This document shows positions 25,616 to 33,911 of a DNA stretch of 33,911 bases, piece by piece. Position 1 is the first letter of the stretch. Every line of letters starts with the position of its first letter. A program made the translations under genes and the position numbers. This DNA is from CAZUMH01 sp964621645. Lineage in GTDB: Bacteria > Zhuqueibacterota > QNDG01 > JAGLOF01. Under the pieces are notes generated by a model. The model was given only the letters and a program-made list of their open reading frames with translations. It was not told the origin of the DNA and searched no databases. Location of the stretch: positions 1-33,911 of the forward strand of contig CAZUMH010000029.1 of NCBI GenBank assembly GCA_964621645.1, in the 5' to 3' direction.

Positions 25616-25981
25616 ATGAAATTATCGGGGGGAATCTCCGGTTTTATACAGGATGAGCAAGGCTTCACCGCTATAGAACTCATCACCGTGATATTAATCA
25701 TTGGCATTCTCTTAGCTTCTGTCTTCGCCAAGTATCATGATGTTAAAATTGGAGTTTCCACTACCGTTTGTCATACCAATCAACTGGCATTGGAAAAGGC
25801 TGAAACGCTTTACTATACCAATTGTGTGCTACAGAGAACTACAGGGCACTATGCCACGGAAATTATCGATTTGGTTCCCTATCTTGTTGACAGGGCTATT
25901 CCGCATTGCCCGGAAGATGGCACCTACATACTTCAGGAAGACGGCCACGCCATCTGTTCCCTGCCGGCCCACCAGCGCTGA
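25616..25981 (+). CDS. Type IV prepilin-like protein (lone pilin or pseudopilin)
   Basis: 121 residues with a 16-residue leader ending in Gly, then FTAIELITVILIIGILLASV. This gives the prepilin peptidase site G|F, with Glu at mature position 5 and the long hydrophobic helix. The mature part is short, with four cysteines (one at VCHTNQ, one at YTNCVL, and CPEDGTYILQEDG followed by AIC, a common ending in small pilins). It is the only plus-strand gene. I chose the ATG at 25616 over upstream starts because the leader has normal length and the sigma-54 site lies between. An AGGATGG SD precedes it. No other pilus genes are in the window. It converges on the next gene with 10 bp between stops. Confidence 0.88.
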   Translation: MKLSGGISGFIQDEQGFTAIELITVILIIGILLASVFAKYHDVKIGVSTTVCHTNQLALEKAETLYYTNCVLQRTTGHYATEIIDLVPYLVDRAIPHCPEDGTYILQEDGHAICSLPAHQR

Positions 25982-25991
25982 CCGCTCCTCA

Positions 25992-27713
25992 TCAGATCTT
26001 TCTTATCACAATCATGGTAATATCATCCTGTTGAGAAAGGCCTTCGGCGTGAGCCTGAACTTCCGTTGATATCGTCTCCAGCAGTCCTTCGGCATCGAGC
26101 TGCGGATTGGCTGAAACGATGTTCTTAACGCGCTCTTCACCAAACTCCTCATACTTCTCATCCATGGCTTCGGTGATCCCATCGGTGTAAAAAACCAGAC
26201 GATCACCCGCTCTTATGGTGATCCTGCCCGTCTCATACTGGCTTTCCGGCATCATGCCCAAAATAAGCCCGCCCTCGGTCAACTCCTTAACCTTCCCCTG
26301 CCTGCTTACCAGAAAGGGAGGATTATGGCCGGCATTACAGTACTGAAAAATCCCTGATCGGGTATCGAGTTCTCCGTAAAAGAAAGTGATAAACTTATCT
26401 ATTGAAGTATTATGGTGGATCAGCAAATTTACTCGATGCACCATTTCGGCTAATCCGATCGTCCCAGGTAAAAGAGCCCTTAGTCCCGCCTGCAGGTTGG
26501 ACATGAGCATGGCCGCACCCGCCCCTTTACCTGATACGTCGGCGATTGCGATTCCCCAATGATCTCCTTCCAGGTGGATGACATCATAATAATCACCCCC
26601 TACTTCACGGCTGGAAAGATTTATAGCGGCAATCTGGTACCCTTTCCACTCCGGCAGGATTGAAGGGAGCAGCCCTTTCTGAATATTCCTGGCCAGATTC
26701 AGTTCTTCCTCCATCCGCTGCATCTCAAGGGCGGCTTCAAAAAGTCTGGTATTTTCGATGGAGGTAATAGCCTGATTGCCCAGAATTGTAAGAAATTCCA
26801 AATCGAGCGCCTCAAATTTCTCGCCGGAAATTTTTGGTCCCAAAGCCAGAATACCCTTAATATCATCTTGTAATTTCAGAGGAACGAATAATGAGAGGCC
26901 TGCCTCACGATAACCGGAGTAGGACTGGGTTTCCTCTAAAAGCAGAGGAGTTGAAATACCACTGAGACTGTTATCCTCATCCGGGAGACTGCACCCTCCT
27001 TTATTAAGGACAAGGAGCATGCTATTCTTCTCCAGCAGATAGACAGCACATCGATTCACCAGGAGCTCTCCCATGACAGCGTAGGCAAGCAAACTTACCA
27101 TCATCCCCCTATCAAGTGTGGTATTGAGTTCCTGGTTAATATCAAAGATGGTATTGAGTTGTTGGAGTTTTTGATCCAGAGTACGGTTGACTTTCTGGAT
27201 CTCTTCGACATTCAGACTGTTGGACACGGCCGTTGCGGCAATATTGGAAATTGAATCCAGAAATTCTACTTCCGATTGCGTGAAAGGTATCCCGGTTATC
27301 TTATCTCCGTAAGCAACGAGACCGATACAGGTCTGAGAAGCGCAAAGAGGAATGATCAAGCCGAGAGAGAGATCACTGAAAAAAGCGAGAGGTCCCTTGG
27401 TTTGCTTTTCTTCCAGAAGAACCGTCTGAGCCAGAAAGGAATCCAGTCGGAGAGTCTTACCCAAGATATTTCGCGGCATCCCTTTCACTTCAGCAACCGA
27501 ATAATCCGAGCTGTTCCCTTGCCTCAGCATGACCAGCCCTCGACTGATAAGAAAATGCCCCATGGGAATACGCAGTATATTTCCCAAAACGGCCCGTATG
27601 TTCAGTGACGAGGTCAGGGAGCGGCTTATCTCAAAGAGGGCGGCAAGTTCCAGCAGTCGTTCATCAAGCTGTCTGTTAATATTTTTATCAGACGCCTTGG
27701 ATTTATTTGCCAT
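25992..27713 (-). CDS. SpoIIE/RsbU-type PP2C phosphatase with two GAF domains
   Basis: The 573-residue soluble protein has two GAF-like domains (about 40-185 and 205-335), then a coiled linker (MQRMEEELNLARNIQKGLLP) and a SpoIIE phosphatase domain (about 355-573). The metal-binding motifs are intact: EVGGDYYDV, ADVSGKGAGAAM, YTDGITEA and QQDDITMIVI. It probably dephosphorylates the STAS protein encoded upstream (28314-28667) in response to a cytoplasmic ligand. The ATG at 27713 follows AAAGGA by 6 nt. It is 102 bp downstream of the HATPase gene, which has no clear terminator, so it may belong to the same transcript or have its own promoter there. Confidence 0.92.
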   Translation of the reverse strand: MANKSKASDKNINRQLDERLLELAALFEISRSLTSSLNIRAVLGNILRIPMGHFLISRGLVMLRQGNSSDYSVAEVKGMPRNILGKTLRLDSFLAQTVLLEEKQTKGPLAFFSDLSLGLIIPLCASQTCIGLVAYGDKITGIPFTQSEVEFLDSISNIAATAVSNSLNVEEIQKVNRTLDQKLQQLNTIFDINQELNTTLDRGMMVSLLAYAVMGELLVNRCAVYLLEKNSMLLVLNKGGCSLPDEDNSLSGISTPLLLEETQSYSGYREAGLSLFVPLKLQDDIKGILALGPKISGEKFEALDLEFLTILGNQAITSIENTRLFEAALEMQRMEEELNLARNIQKGLLPSILPEWKGYQIAAINLSSREVGGDYYDVIHLEGDHWGIAIADVSGKGAGAAMLMSNLQAGLRALLPGTIGLAEMVHRVNLLIHHNTSIDKFITFFYGELDTRSGIFQYCNAGHNPPFLVSRQGKVKELTEGGLILGMMPESQYETGRITIRAGDRLVFYTDGITEAMDEKYEEFGEERVKNIVSANPQLDAEGLLETISTEVQAHAEGLSQQDDITMIVIRKI

Positions 27714-27815
27714 AATCAATCCTTTAGATGGCGGTAGTATTAATTACTCTGTTCTTACAGGAAGGGATATAGATTGAAAAGTTAAACTACTCGTAACGGC
27801 TCTGCCATGGCAATT

Positions 27816-28274
27816 CTATTTCTCTTCAACCTTTTGTAAAGAGTTATCATCTTTCAGATAATATTTAACCATCTTTACTTCATTTTCACCTGTTGAAGTG
27901 GTTCGATAGCTGACATCGTCCATTAACGTCTTCATTAGATAAATTCCCAGCCCACCAACCCGCAGCTCCGCAAGATACTTGTCCATATCCGGTATCTTGA
28001 TTCTATCAAAATCAAAACTCTTGCCATGATCGGTAAGCAGAATTGTCAGTTTATAATAATCCAGGCGGAGAATTATCCCAATATCTCCTTTATTTTCAAT
28101 TCCATAGGCGTGTTTAATTATATTAGTGCAGGCTTCATCGACAGCCAGTTCTATCTTATTGGCCTCTTCCCGGCTGAACCCGGCTCTCCTTGCCACGCTG
28201 GAGATAAAGTCTCGTATTATCTCAAGATTTTCCAAATGACTTGGGATTTTTAGGGTGTACCTAGCTGTTTTCAT
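27816..28274 (-). CDS. RsbW/SpoIIAB-type serine kinase (anti-sigma-like HATPase)
   Basis: The 152-residue single-domain GHKL ATPase has an N-box (ELAVDEACTNIIKHAYG), G1 (LTDHGKSFD) and G2 (VGGLGIYLMKTLMDDVSY). In partner switching it phosphorylates the STAS protein on Ser and binds an alternative partner, usually a sigma factor. The ATG at 28274 has an AGGGG SD. It is 39 bp after the STAS gene. No sigma factor is in the window, so the regulated partner is unknown. Confidence 0.92.
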   Translation of the reverse strand: MKTARYTLKIPSHLENLEIIRDFISSVARRAGFSREEANKIELAVDEACTNIIKHAYGIENKGDIGIILRLDYYKLTILLTDHGKSFDFDRIKIPDMDKYLAELRVGGLGIYLMKTLMDDVSYRTTSTGENEVKMVKYYLKDDNSLQKVEEK

Positions 28275-28313
28275 CTGTGCGACCCCTTAATTCGCTTCAT
28301 TCAGGCTCCGTTT

Positions 28314-28667
28314 TTAAGAAGCGTTGAGGTGTTTCTCTATAGCCTCATTCTCACTGGAAAAAATTTCATAAAGGACTGGAAATCCGAGAAGATCAAAAAC
28401 CCGGAACACCTTCTCGGTCGGTTCCGCAAGCTTGATATCACCCTTTTTTCTACGTACATCCTCGATGAATCCCATGAAGACTCCCAGGCCGGCGCTGCTG
28501 ATATAGGCAAGGTCAGCCAGGTTAACGACAATCTTTACCCTGTTTTCATCAACGAGCTGCTGGAGCGACTTTTCAAAATCAGGTGCAGTATGTGCATCCA
28601 GGTATCCTTTTAAATAGATGATGGATACCTCTCCCGCATCCTTCCGGGCTACTTCGAAATCACTCAT
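28314..28667 (-). CDS. STAS-domain anti-anti-sigma factor (RsbV/SpoIIAA-like)
   Basis: The 117-residue single STAS domain has the phosphorylation-site motif LAYISSAGLGVF; the Ser in I-S-S-A-G-L-G is the usual target. The ATG at 28667 (MSDFEVARK) has AAGGAGA with good spacing and was preferred over a start five codons upstream. It is the expected substrate of the RsbW-type kinase and of the three SpoIIE phosphatases encoded alongside. Confidence 0.92.
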   Translation of the reverse strand: MSDFEVARKDAGEVSIIYLKGYLDAHTAPDFEKSLQQLVDENRVKIVVNLADLAYISSAGLGVFMGFIEDVRRKKGDIKLAEPTEKVFRVFDLLGFPVLYEIFSSENEAIEKHLNAS

Positions 28668-28693
28668 CAATCTCTCCTTCACTTTTTCGGTTC

Positions 28694-30739
28694 TCAGAGC
28701 ACTTTCAGCGACAGGAGGGTCACGTCGTCATGACGGGGTACTCCATTCATGAAATCGGTCATACTCTGCCGAATGGAGGACGCCATCTCCTCAGCGCCAC
28801 AATCCAAGCAGCGAATCACCGCCTCGGTCAACCCCTCTTCACCAAATTCCTTCCCCTCCTGGTTTCTCGCTTCCAAGAGGCCATCAGTTAAAAAAATAAC
28901 CCTGTCGCCGGAGCTCAATCGCAGCTTCGTCGTCTTAAGTGTACGCCGAAGCGACTCGTTAGTTGCAAGTCCCAATCCCAATCCACCTGTTTCGATCAAG
29001 GAGACCTTATCGTCATGAAGGTGAAGAAAGGGCGGGTGTCCGGCCCTGGCCACCAGTAATTTCTTCTGCTTGCAGAAGTATATTGAGTAGATCATTGTAA
29101 CAAACGTATCCGGCTCGAAATTTTTACGGATAAATCCATTGATATCCGCCAGAATATCCTCGGGAGTGTCATGATGCCGCGATAGAGCTTCGATTAACCC
29201 CTTCAATTCAGCCATATAGAAGGCTGCCGAGGCACCTATTCCGGAAACATCTCCGATAATGAAATCAACCCGATCATCCGATAGTGGCAGTACGTAATAG
29301 AAATCACCGCCTATTTCATTAGCCGTGTCGCAGAAGCCAGCCAGTTCCATTCCCGTTACTTGAGGCATCTGTTGCGGAAGCAATCGCATTTGCGCATCAT
29401 GTGCCAGCCGCAACTCCTCTCTGTAGACTTGCTGCTGGATGGTTATCTGCATGAGGTTGCTATTTTGCAGGGCGACTCCAACCATATCAGTAAACGCTTT
29501 GAACAGGCCCCTGTTTTCCTCAGAGAAAGCAAATCTATTCCGTTTCAGTGCGTAAAGATACCCGAGAGTGGTCCGGGAATGGGTAATAGCTGCAGCCAGG
29601 AGGGATCCGCCGCGCAAGGGCGCATCTGCCAGAACACGGCAAAGTGAATTTTTATTGCAATCGTTCACTAAAAGCGCTGAGGGATTATCGTCCAGGTTTT
29701 CTCTCAACGCAGAGGTTCTCGTATTATCGAGAGCGGCAAGTTTTTCAGCTTCCTTTCCAGCTGACCAGGCCAATACGAGCTCATCATTCGCTGTCAGTTC
29801 GATCCAGACAAGATCAGCATTTACCATTTGTATCGTCAAATCCGCACAGGTTGCCAACAATTGATCTTTTTCCAGTACTGATCCCAGCTTGGCTCCCAGG
29901 TCCTGCAGATAACGAATTTGACGCATTCGCCGGTCCATAATGCCTGCAGATGGCAGCTGAAAGAGCAATCCCAAGAGAGCCATACTGCTGTAGATAATGA
30001 AAAACAAGTGGATATCTGAAACAAAGACGCTTCCTGCCTGAGTGACATTCTCGATGCACTCTTTACACTGCGGCCCGAGAAAAATGAACCAACCACTTAA
30101 AAAGACTCCGATGAAAAATATGCCCATCTTCTGTCTTCGGTTAAGGTAGTGAATCCATTTGCAGCGGAATCCGTTGATTATTGAAAAAACCCACAGGAGA
30201 ACCAGTACGATATTGGCGGGAATTACTGTTGTGTTTAACCTGAACACTGACAATAGCAGACCATCCTTATCCAGATCCGCCAGATCAACGATGATGTGCA
30301 GCAGGATTATTGCAATAACAATAGTGAAATTTATTGCTGTCTTTTTCCCCCGTTCGATAAAAATGCATTTCCCCAGCTCCATGAGAATTATAACAGAGAG
30401 GAATAATCCGGCAACTGCCAAGACCGTCGTCAGCATATCACTTTTATGGGGCACATTTAAAAGGGTTTGATTCGCATGATGCGCTTTCAGAATAGTCAAG
30501 ATAATAACATAAGTAAGTGCGGTCAGTCCAAGCCAGCGTAAATTACGCAAAAGGGAGTAGCTCCGTCTTTTCTGTGCTCGTGCTATCAGAAAGATAAGCA
30601 TCAGGATAATGACCAGTACTGATATTTCTCTTGACCATTTCATTGAAACGTCAGCCGCCATACGGGAGATTGGCATCAATAAGGCCAGCAGTACAACAGC
30701 AGCGACACCGATAAATATATTCCCAATATCTTTCTTCAT
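28694..30739 (-). CDS. Membrane-bound SpoIIE phosphatase with multi-TM sensor and GAF domain
   Basis: The 681-residue protein has about eight membrane segments in the first 260 residues. A GAF-like domain follows (about 275-420, GSVLEKDQLLATCADLTIQM), then a linker (REELRLAHDAQMRLLPQQMP) and a SpoIIE domain (about 460-681). Motifs: EIGGDFYYV, GDVSGIGASAAF, FLTDGLLEARN and RHDDVTLLSL. The usual D after GGDYY is Tyr and the usual K of SGKG is Ile, but the metal-binding Asp residues appear kept, so activity is likely. It starts 10 bp after the preceding phosphatase and ends 26 bp before the STAS gene. The membrane part presumably senses an envelope or lipid signal. Confidence 0.9.
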   Translation of the reverse strand: MKKDIGNIFIGVAAVVLLALLMPISRMAADVSMKWSREISVLVIILMLIFLIARAQKRRSYSLLRNLRWLGLTALTYVIILTILKAHHANQTLLNVPHKSDMLTTVLAVAGLFLSVIILMELGKCIFIERGKKTAINFTIVIAIILLHIIVDLADLDKDGLLLSVFRLNTTVIPANIVLVLLWVFSIINGFRCKWIHYLNRRQKMGIFFIGVFLSGWFIFLGPQCKECIENVTQAGSVFVSDIHLFFIIYSSMALLGLLFQLPSAGIMDRRMRQIRYLQDLGAKLGSVLEKDQLLATCADLTIQMVNADLVWIELTANDELVLAWSAGKEAEKLAALDNTRTSALRENLDDNPSALLVNDCNKNSLCRVLADAPLRGGSLLAAAITHSRTTLGYLYALKRNRFAFSEENRGLFKAFTDMVGVALQNSNLMQITIQQQVYREELRLAHDAQMRLLPQQMPQVTGMELAGFCDTANEIGGDFYYVLPLSDDRVDFIIGDVSGIGASAAFYMAELKGLIEALSRHHDTPEDILADINGFIRKNFEPDTFVTMIYSIYFCKQKKLLVARAGHPPFLHLHDDKVSLIETGGLGLGLATNESLRRTLKTTKLRLSSGDRVIFLTDGLLEARNQEGKEFGEEGLTEAVIRCLDCGAEEMASSIRQSMTDFMNGVPRHDDVTLLSLKVL

Positions 30740-30749
30740 CCGTTACTCA

Positions 30750-33158
30750 TTATTCGATTTTTACCAGCACGGCGGTAATGTCATCGTGCTGAGGTGTTCC
30801 TGTAACAAAATTTTCTATCTCTATTTGAATTTTTACTAAGAGTTCAGATGCAGCCAACCGATAATTGGACTCGATAAAGTGCATGAGCCTCTCTTCGCCG
30901 AACTCGTCCTTGGTACCGTTTTGCGCTTCACTGATTCCATCAGTATAAAAGAAGAAAATATCACCCGGCATGTATTCGATGGTCCGTTCCTCTATGGTTT
31001 TATTGAAAAGTAATCCGGCATCCAATCCTAACGCCATTCCGGGAACGGATATTTCCTTGGCCAACCCTTCACTGACGCGGTGCAAGATCACCGGATTGTG
31101 TCCGGCCCGGGCAAACGTCAAGGTCATTTCTCTCAGGTTAAAAATACCTATTATCATGCTGATGAACATTCCGCGTTCCGCGTTTTCGTAAAATAATTTG
31201 TTCATATGGATAAGAATATCGCGGGGAGAAGTGTGGAACTCTGTCTGGGATTTGAGAAAGCCCTTTGTCATAGTCATATAAAAGGCCGCAGGGATTCCCT
31301 TTCCAGACACATCTCCAATGATTACTCCCAGACGGTCCTGGTCTATTAAAAAATCATAATAGTCACCCCCCACTTCCCGGGCCGGCAAACAAATGGTTGC
31401 AATATCCAAACCGGCAATAGCAGGATTTTCCCTCGGCAGAAAAGTAAGCTGTACGTGACGGGCGATTTCCAGTTCCCGCTGAATCCTTTCACGTTCATAA
31501 ATACGTTGCATGTATTCAGGTACATAGCGGCTCACCTCTTCCGCGGTGGTTTCACTATGATAGGCACGTAAGGCATAAACAGTAATAAATAACACAACTA
31601 CAAGAATAATAAAGCCTTGAACCAATAATGTTCCGCCCAGAATAAATGAGATATAGCCGTAAAAAATAATGGGCAAGAAAAAGCTGCCGGCCAGCACCGA
31701 AAGAAAGTCAAACCGTAAAAAGATATGGATGAATAAAGCGCCAAGAAGCAGGCTGCCAATCGCTTTGAGCCAAAAGGGATGAACCTGTGGAATCGGGAAA
31801 CTTGTCAGTGAAAGGATTATTAAAAGCGGCAAAACCAGCCAAATGCGTTTTTTAAACCAGCGGCGTAATAATGTAATTGTGAACAGTAAAAGGGCTGTGT
31901 TCAAATATATACTAATAAAAATGGATTCACCAAGTATGAACAAGCTGGAAAAAGGCAATGAAAGAAATCGCAAAGCCACCGGTCGGATTGGAACATACCC
32001 GCCAGCGTATTTGGTGCCTAGATATATTAACAAACTGTTGATTCCAAGAGCGATAAAGGCGACCAGGATGCCTCGCAACAGTGCCAGTCCAGTCTGGGGG
32101 AATAAAATCCTTCTCCTTATTGTATCTATGGTGAGCAGTTTTTCGGACCATTCCTCCCGAACCAGGGAATCAGCGACACTGTAAAGCATCCAAATCCCTC
32201 CGATGATAAAGGGAGTGAAAATCAGTGTCGGAATCAGCAAAGAGGATAGCGACAATCCTTCCAGGAAAATGAGCCCCCAGAACCAGCCCAGCCATGCCAG
32301 CCCGGTTAAAAAAGCTGGCAGAGCTCCGTTCTTCAGTTCCAGCAAATCACCCCGGAGTCTGCGGACGAAATAAACAATCATGATAATAAAAAGTATCAGA
32401 AAAAAGACCAGAAGAATAAGAGTATACCACTCATTTTCCGGTTGGGGCAGAGAATACTCCTTGGGGATAGTATAGCTTCGCTGGAAACGGACGACGCGTC
32501 CTCCGGCTATATCGACGCTTAATTCAACAGTTTGCCCCGCCACAGTCCCGGTCCGACTCCAGGTAAAGCGGTGAACCGGAATATCTCCTCCCCCTCTTTC
32601 TACAGCGTTGTAAAACACCCATTTCCCCTCATCATAACGAAAGAGGTTTTGTGCCACCAACGTTGCAAAAGAGCTGTCCTTCTCAATGGTTGTTGTTTGT
32701 GATGTCTCAGAATAACGCCGCACCGAATTAAAAACAAGCGGCAGACCCTTAAAATCAAGGGTGAGGATGTTCTTGACCGATCTCTCTGACTGGTTCTGTC
32801 CGATAGACACTGATATCGTGTCTCTCCCCGCTTCTTGCGGCTTCCAGCTGATCTCCCACCGATAAATCGGGATAGAATCGCGCGCCAGAGTCAGAGCCCG
32901 TTCGACGCCAAACTGCTCATACAGGTAGCGCAGCTGTTCATTATCACTCACAAGTCTAAGCTGTAAATCCTGTTGGGGTATCTCGTACCCCATTTCCTTA
33001 ATCAGGATTTTTGCCTTATGGCGTATATCATCCGTTCCCAGACGTTTGCTCCCAGCCGTCTCCGGATAGAGCCGGGAAGCGGTATAGGTGAAGACCGCCA
33101 ATCCTGCCAGAGCCAACACGGCTAAGATTACATCATATCTGCCGAATACTCTTCTCAT
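30750..33158 (-). CDS. Membrane-bound SpoIIE phosphatase with extracytoplasmic domain and large multi-TM region
   Basis: The 802-residue protein has a first membrane segment (about 10-30), an extracytoplasmic beta-rich domain (about 35-245), then about nine membrane segments (about 250-555), a linker (RIYERERIQRELEIARHVQL) and a SpoIIE domain (about 585-802). The catalytic motifs are all present: EVGGDYYDF, GDVSGKGIPAAF, YTDGISEAQN and PQHDDITAVLV. I chose the ATG at 33158 (MRRVFGRY) because AAGGAGAGG precedes it; a start at 33188 would overlap the upstream gene. The multi-TM block vaguely recalls CPBP-type proteases but lacks a clear EExxxR motif, so I treat it as a sensor of unknown type. 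Confidence 0.9.
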   Translation of the reverse strand: MRRVFGRYDVILAVLALAGLAVFTYTASRLYPETAGSKRLGTDDIRHKAKILIKEMGYEIPQQDLQLRLVSDNEQLRYLYEQFGVERALTLARDSIPIYRWEISWKPQEAGRDTISVSIGQNQSERSVKNILTLDFKGLPLVFNSVRRYSETSQTTTIEKDSSFATLVAQNLFRYDEGKWVFYNAVERGGGDIPVHRFTWSRTGTVAGQTVELSVDIAGGRVVRFQRSYTIPKEYSLPQPENEWYTLILLVFFLILFIIMIVYFVRRLRGDLLELKNGALPAFLTGLAWLGWFWGLIFLEGLSLSSLLIPTLIFTPFIIGGIWMLYSVADSLVREEWSEKLLTIDTIRRRILFPQTGLALLRGILVAFIALGINSLLIYLGTKYAGGYVPIRPVALRFLSLPFSSLFILGESIFISIYLNTALLLFTITLLRRWFKKRIWLVLPLLIILSLTSFPIPQVHPFWLKAIGSLLLGALFIHIFLRFDFLSVLAGSFFLPIIFYGYISFILGGTLLVQGFIILVVVLFITVYALRAYHSETTAEEVSRYVPEYMQRIYERERIQRELEIARHVQLTFLPRENPAIAGLDIATICLPAREVGGDYYDFLIDQDRLGVIIGDVSGKGIPAAFYMTMTKGFLKSQTEFHTSPRDILIHMNKLFYENAERGMFISMIIGIFNLREMTLTFARAGHNPVILHRVSEGLAKEISVPGMALGLDAGLLFNKTIEERTIEYMPGDIFFFYTDGISEAQNGTKDEFGEERLMHFIESNYRLAASELLVKIQIEIENFVTGTPQHDDITAVLVKIE

Positions 33159-33184
33159 TTCCTCTCCTTGGCCCAGACCATAGT

Positions 33185-33911
33185 TCACTCTTTAATAACG
33201 TGCCAGGGAGCTTGAAATCCCGTAAATTCACCGGTAATTGCTCCCCTCCTATCCAGCCTTATCACTCTTCCTCTATCAGCCTCAGCTACCATGCACCCAC
33301 CTGAAAAATCATCGGCAGCAATGGAACGGACTCCCATGAAGCCGGAAATCCTGACCAGGACCGTTCCGGCGCTGTCTATTTTAACAACTGTGCTGCCGGA
33401 TCCGTCCCCCTCCCGAACCACCATCCAGCAATCGGCTTTGTTTTGGTGCGCAGCCACATCGATAATACTGCCTTGATCCTTATAGCTCAGTAATTCACTG
33501 CCCTGTGACTGAAGGAGCCTAAGTATATCGCCGTCCCCTACCCATATCCACCCTTCTCTTCGATAACAATCCACCGTTACCGGCCTTGATAGCGGCTTTG
33601 TGATAACCATCCGTTCCGCTCCTTGACAATCCAAGAGGAACACAGCATCGGTTGTTGAATCAGCCAGCCAGAATCCCGCTTCAGGACCGCTGGGTCGCAA
33701 ACAGGTCAACCCGGAAAATTGGGTGAGGCTCGTAATCTTCACACCGCTTGTATCGAAAATTGAAAGAGCATCGCCGTCTTCCTCAATTACCCAAATGTTA
33801 CCCGTTTCCGGGCAAAGGGCAACTGCCCGAGGCCAATGGACCACCGGAAACCAGGACACCCCACCGGAATAGGGATTAAGCTTAACCAAGTACCCTGTCC
33901 AGTCAATGAGC
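33185..33911 (-). CDS. Beta-propeller-like protein (NHL/WD-type repeats), 5' end outside the window
   Basis: The reading frame is open to the right edge, so the start and probably a signal peptide are missing. About 241 residues are visible, made of repeated strands of roughly 40-45 residues with W-x-x-E/D and 'IxRLDxxG' turns (GNIWVIEEDGDALSIFDTSG, GWIWVGDGDILRLLQSQG, GRVIRLDRRGAITGEFTGF). These are typical blades of NHL/SMP-30-like propellers. It lies 26 bp upstream of the first SpoIIE phosphatase gene and is likely co-transcribed. A role as a ligand-binding or envelope partner of that phosphatase's extracytoplasmic domain is inference. Confidence 0.75.
   Translation of the reverse strand, partial: LIDWTGYLVKLNPYSGGVSWFPVVHWPRAVALCPETGNIWVIEEDGDALSIFDTSGVKITSLTQFSGLTCLRPSGPEAGFWLADSTTDAVFLLDCQGAERMVITKPLSRPVTVDCYRREGWIWVGDGDILRLLQSQGSELLSYKDQGSIIDVAAHQNKADCWMVVREGDGSGSTVVKIDSAGTVLVRISGFMGVRSIAADDFSGGCMVAEADRGRVIRLDRRGAITGEFTGFQAPWHVIKE

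Noticed and set aside
1..33911. tRNA, rRNA or CRISPR arrays anywhere in the window
   Set aside because: I saw no cloverleaf, rRNA-like sequence or spaced direct repeats in the intergenic stretches, which are all short except the two copies of the 440-bp region.

Overview
The window looks like part of a metagenome-derived scaffold from an uncultured Gram-negative (diderm) bacterium. It has signal peptides, an outer-membrane usher-like barrel, PAS/GAF sensor kinases, SpoIIE-type phosphatases and a metV-metF-metH folate/methionine operon. I cannot name the phylum from sequence alone. Every confident gene except one pilin gene lies on the minus strand, so the layout below runs right to left (33911 to 1), the direction of transcription.

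33911-25992 is a partner-switching signalling cluster. It encodes a beta-propeller-like protein (cut by the window edge), two membrane-bound PP2C/SpoIIE phosphatases with different sensor parts, a STAS anti-anti-sigma protein, an RsbW-type HATPase and a soluble double-GAF SpoIIE phosphatase. No sigma factor is present. 25616-25981 (+) is a lone type IV prepilin-like gene behind a good sigma-54 promoter match.

25374-16950 is a long run of tightly packed or overlapping genes. MetV, MetF and an activation-domain-less MetH come first. They are followed by an ABC-2 exporter (ATPase and permease), a membrane-anchored helical-repeat protein, a ParA ATPase without ParB, a BamE-like small protein and a NapH-like Fe-S membrane protein, ending at a strong hairpin terminator (16880-16928). 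The six-gene ABC/ParA/Fe-S set is an unusual combination. 16818-14629 holds a hotdog thioesterase, a small two-TM protein and a radical SAM protein whose true start is probably a CTG.

14907-1 holds the most striking structure. A 6425-bp block is present twice in direct tandem (2058-8482 and 8483-14907), with identical predicted proteins and an 8-bp microhomology at each boundary. The block carries a non-classical chaperone-usher-like locus: two small secreted beta-rich subunits, a periplasmic chaperone-like protein and a 970-residue usher-like barrel, plus the 5' part of a PAS/GAF histidine kinase and the 3' part of the radical SAM gene. The new junction at 8475-8482 therefore fuses a truncated kinase to a truncated radical SAM gene. 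The duplication is either very recent or an assembly artefact. A 10-N gap (588-597) interrupts the kinase, but reading across it suggests the two contig ends overlap and the kinase is intact.
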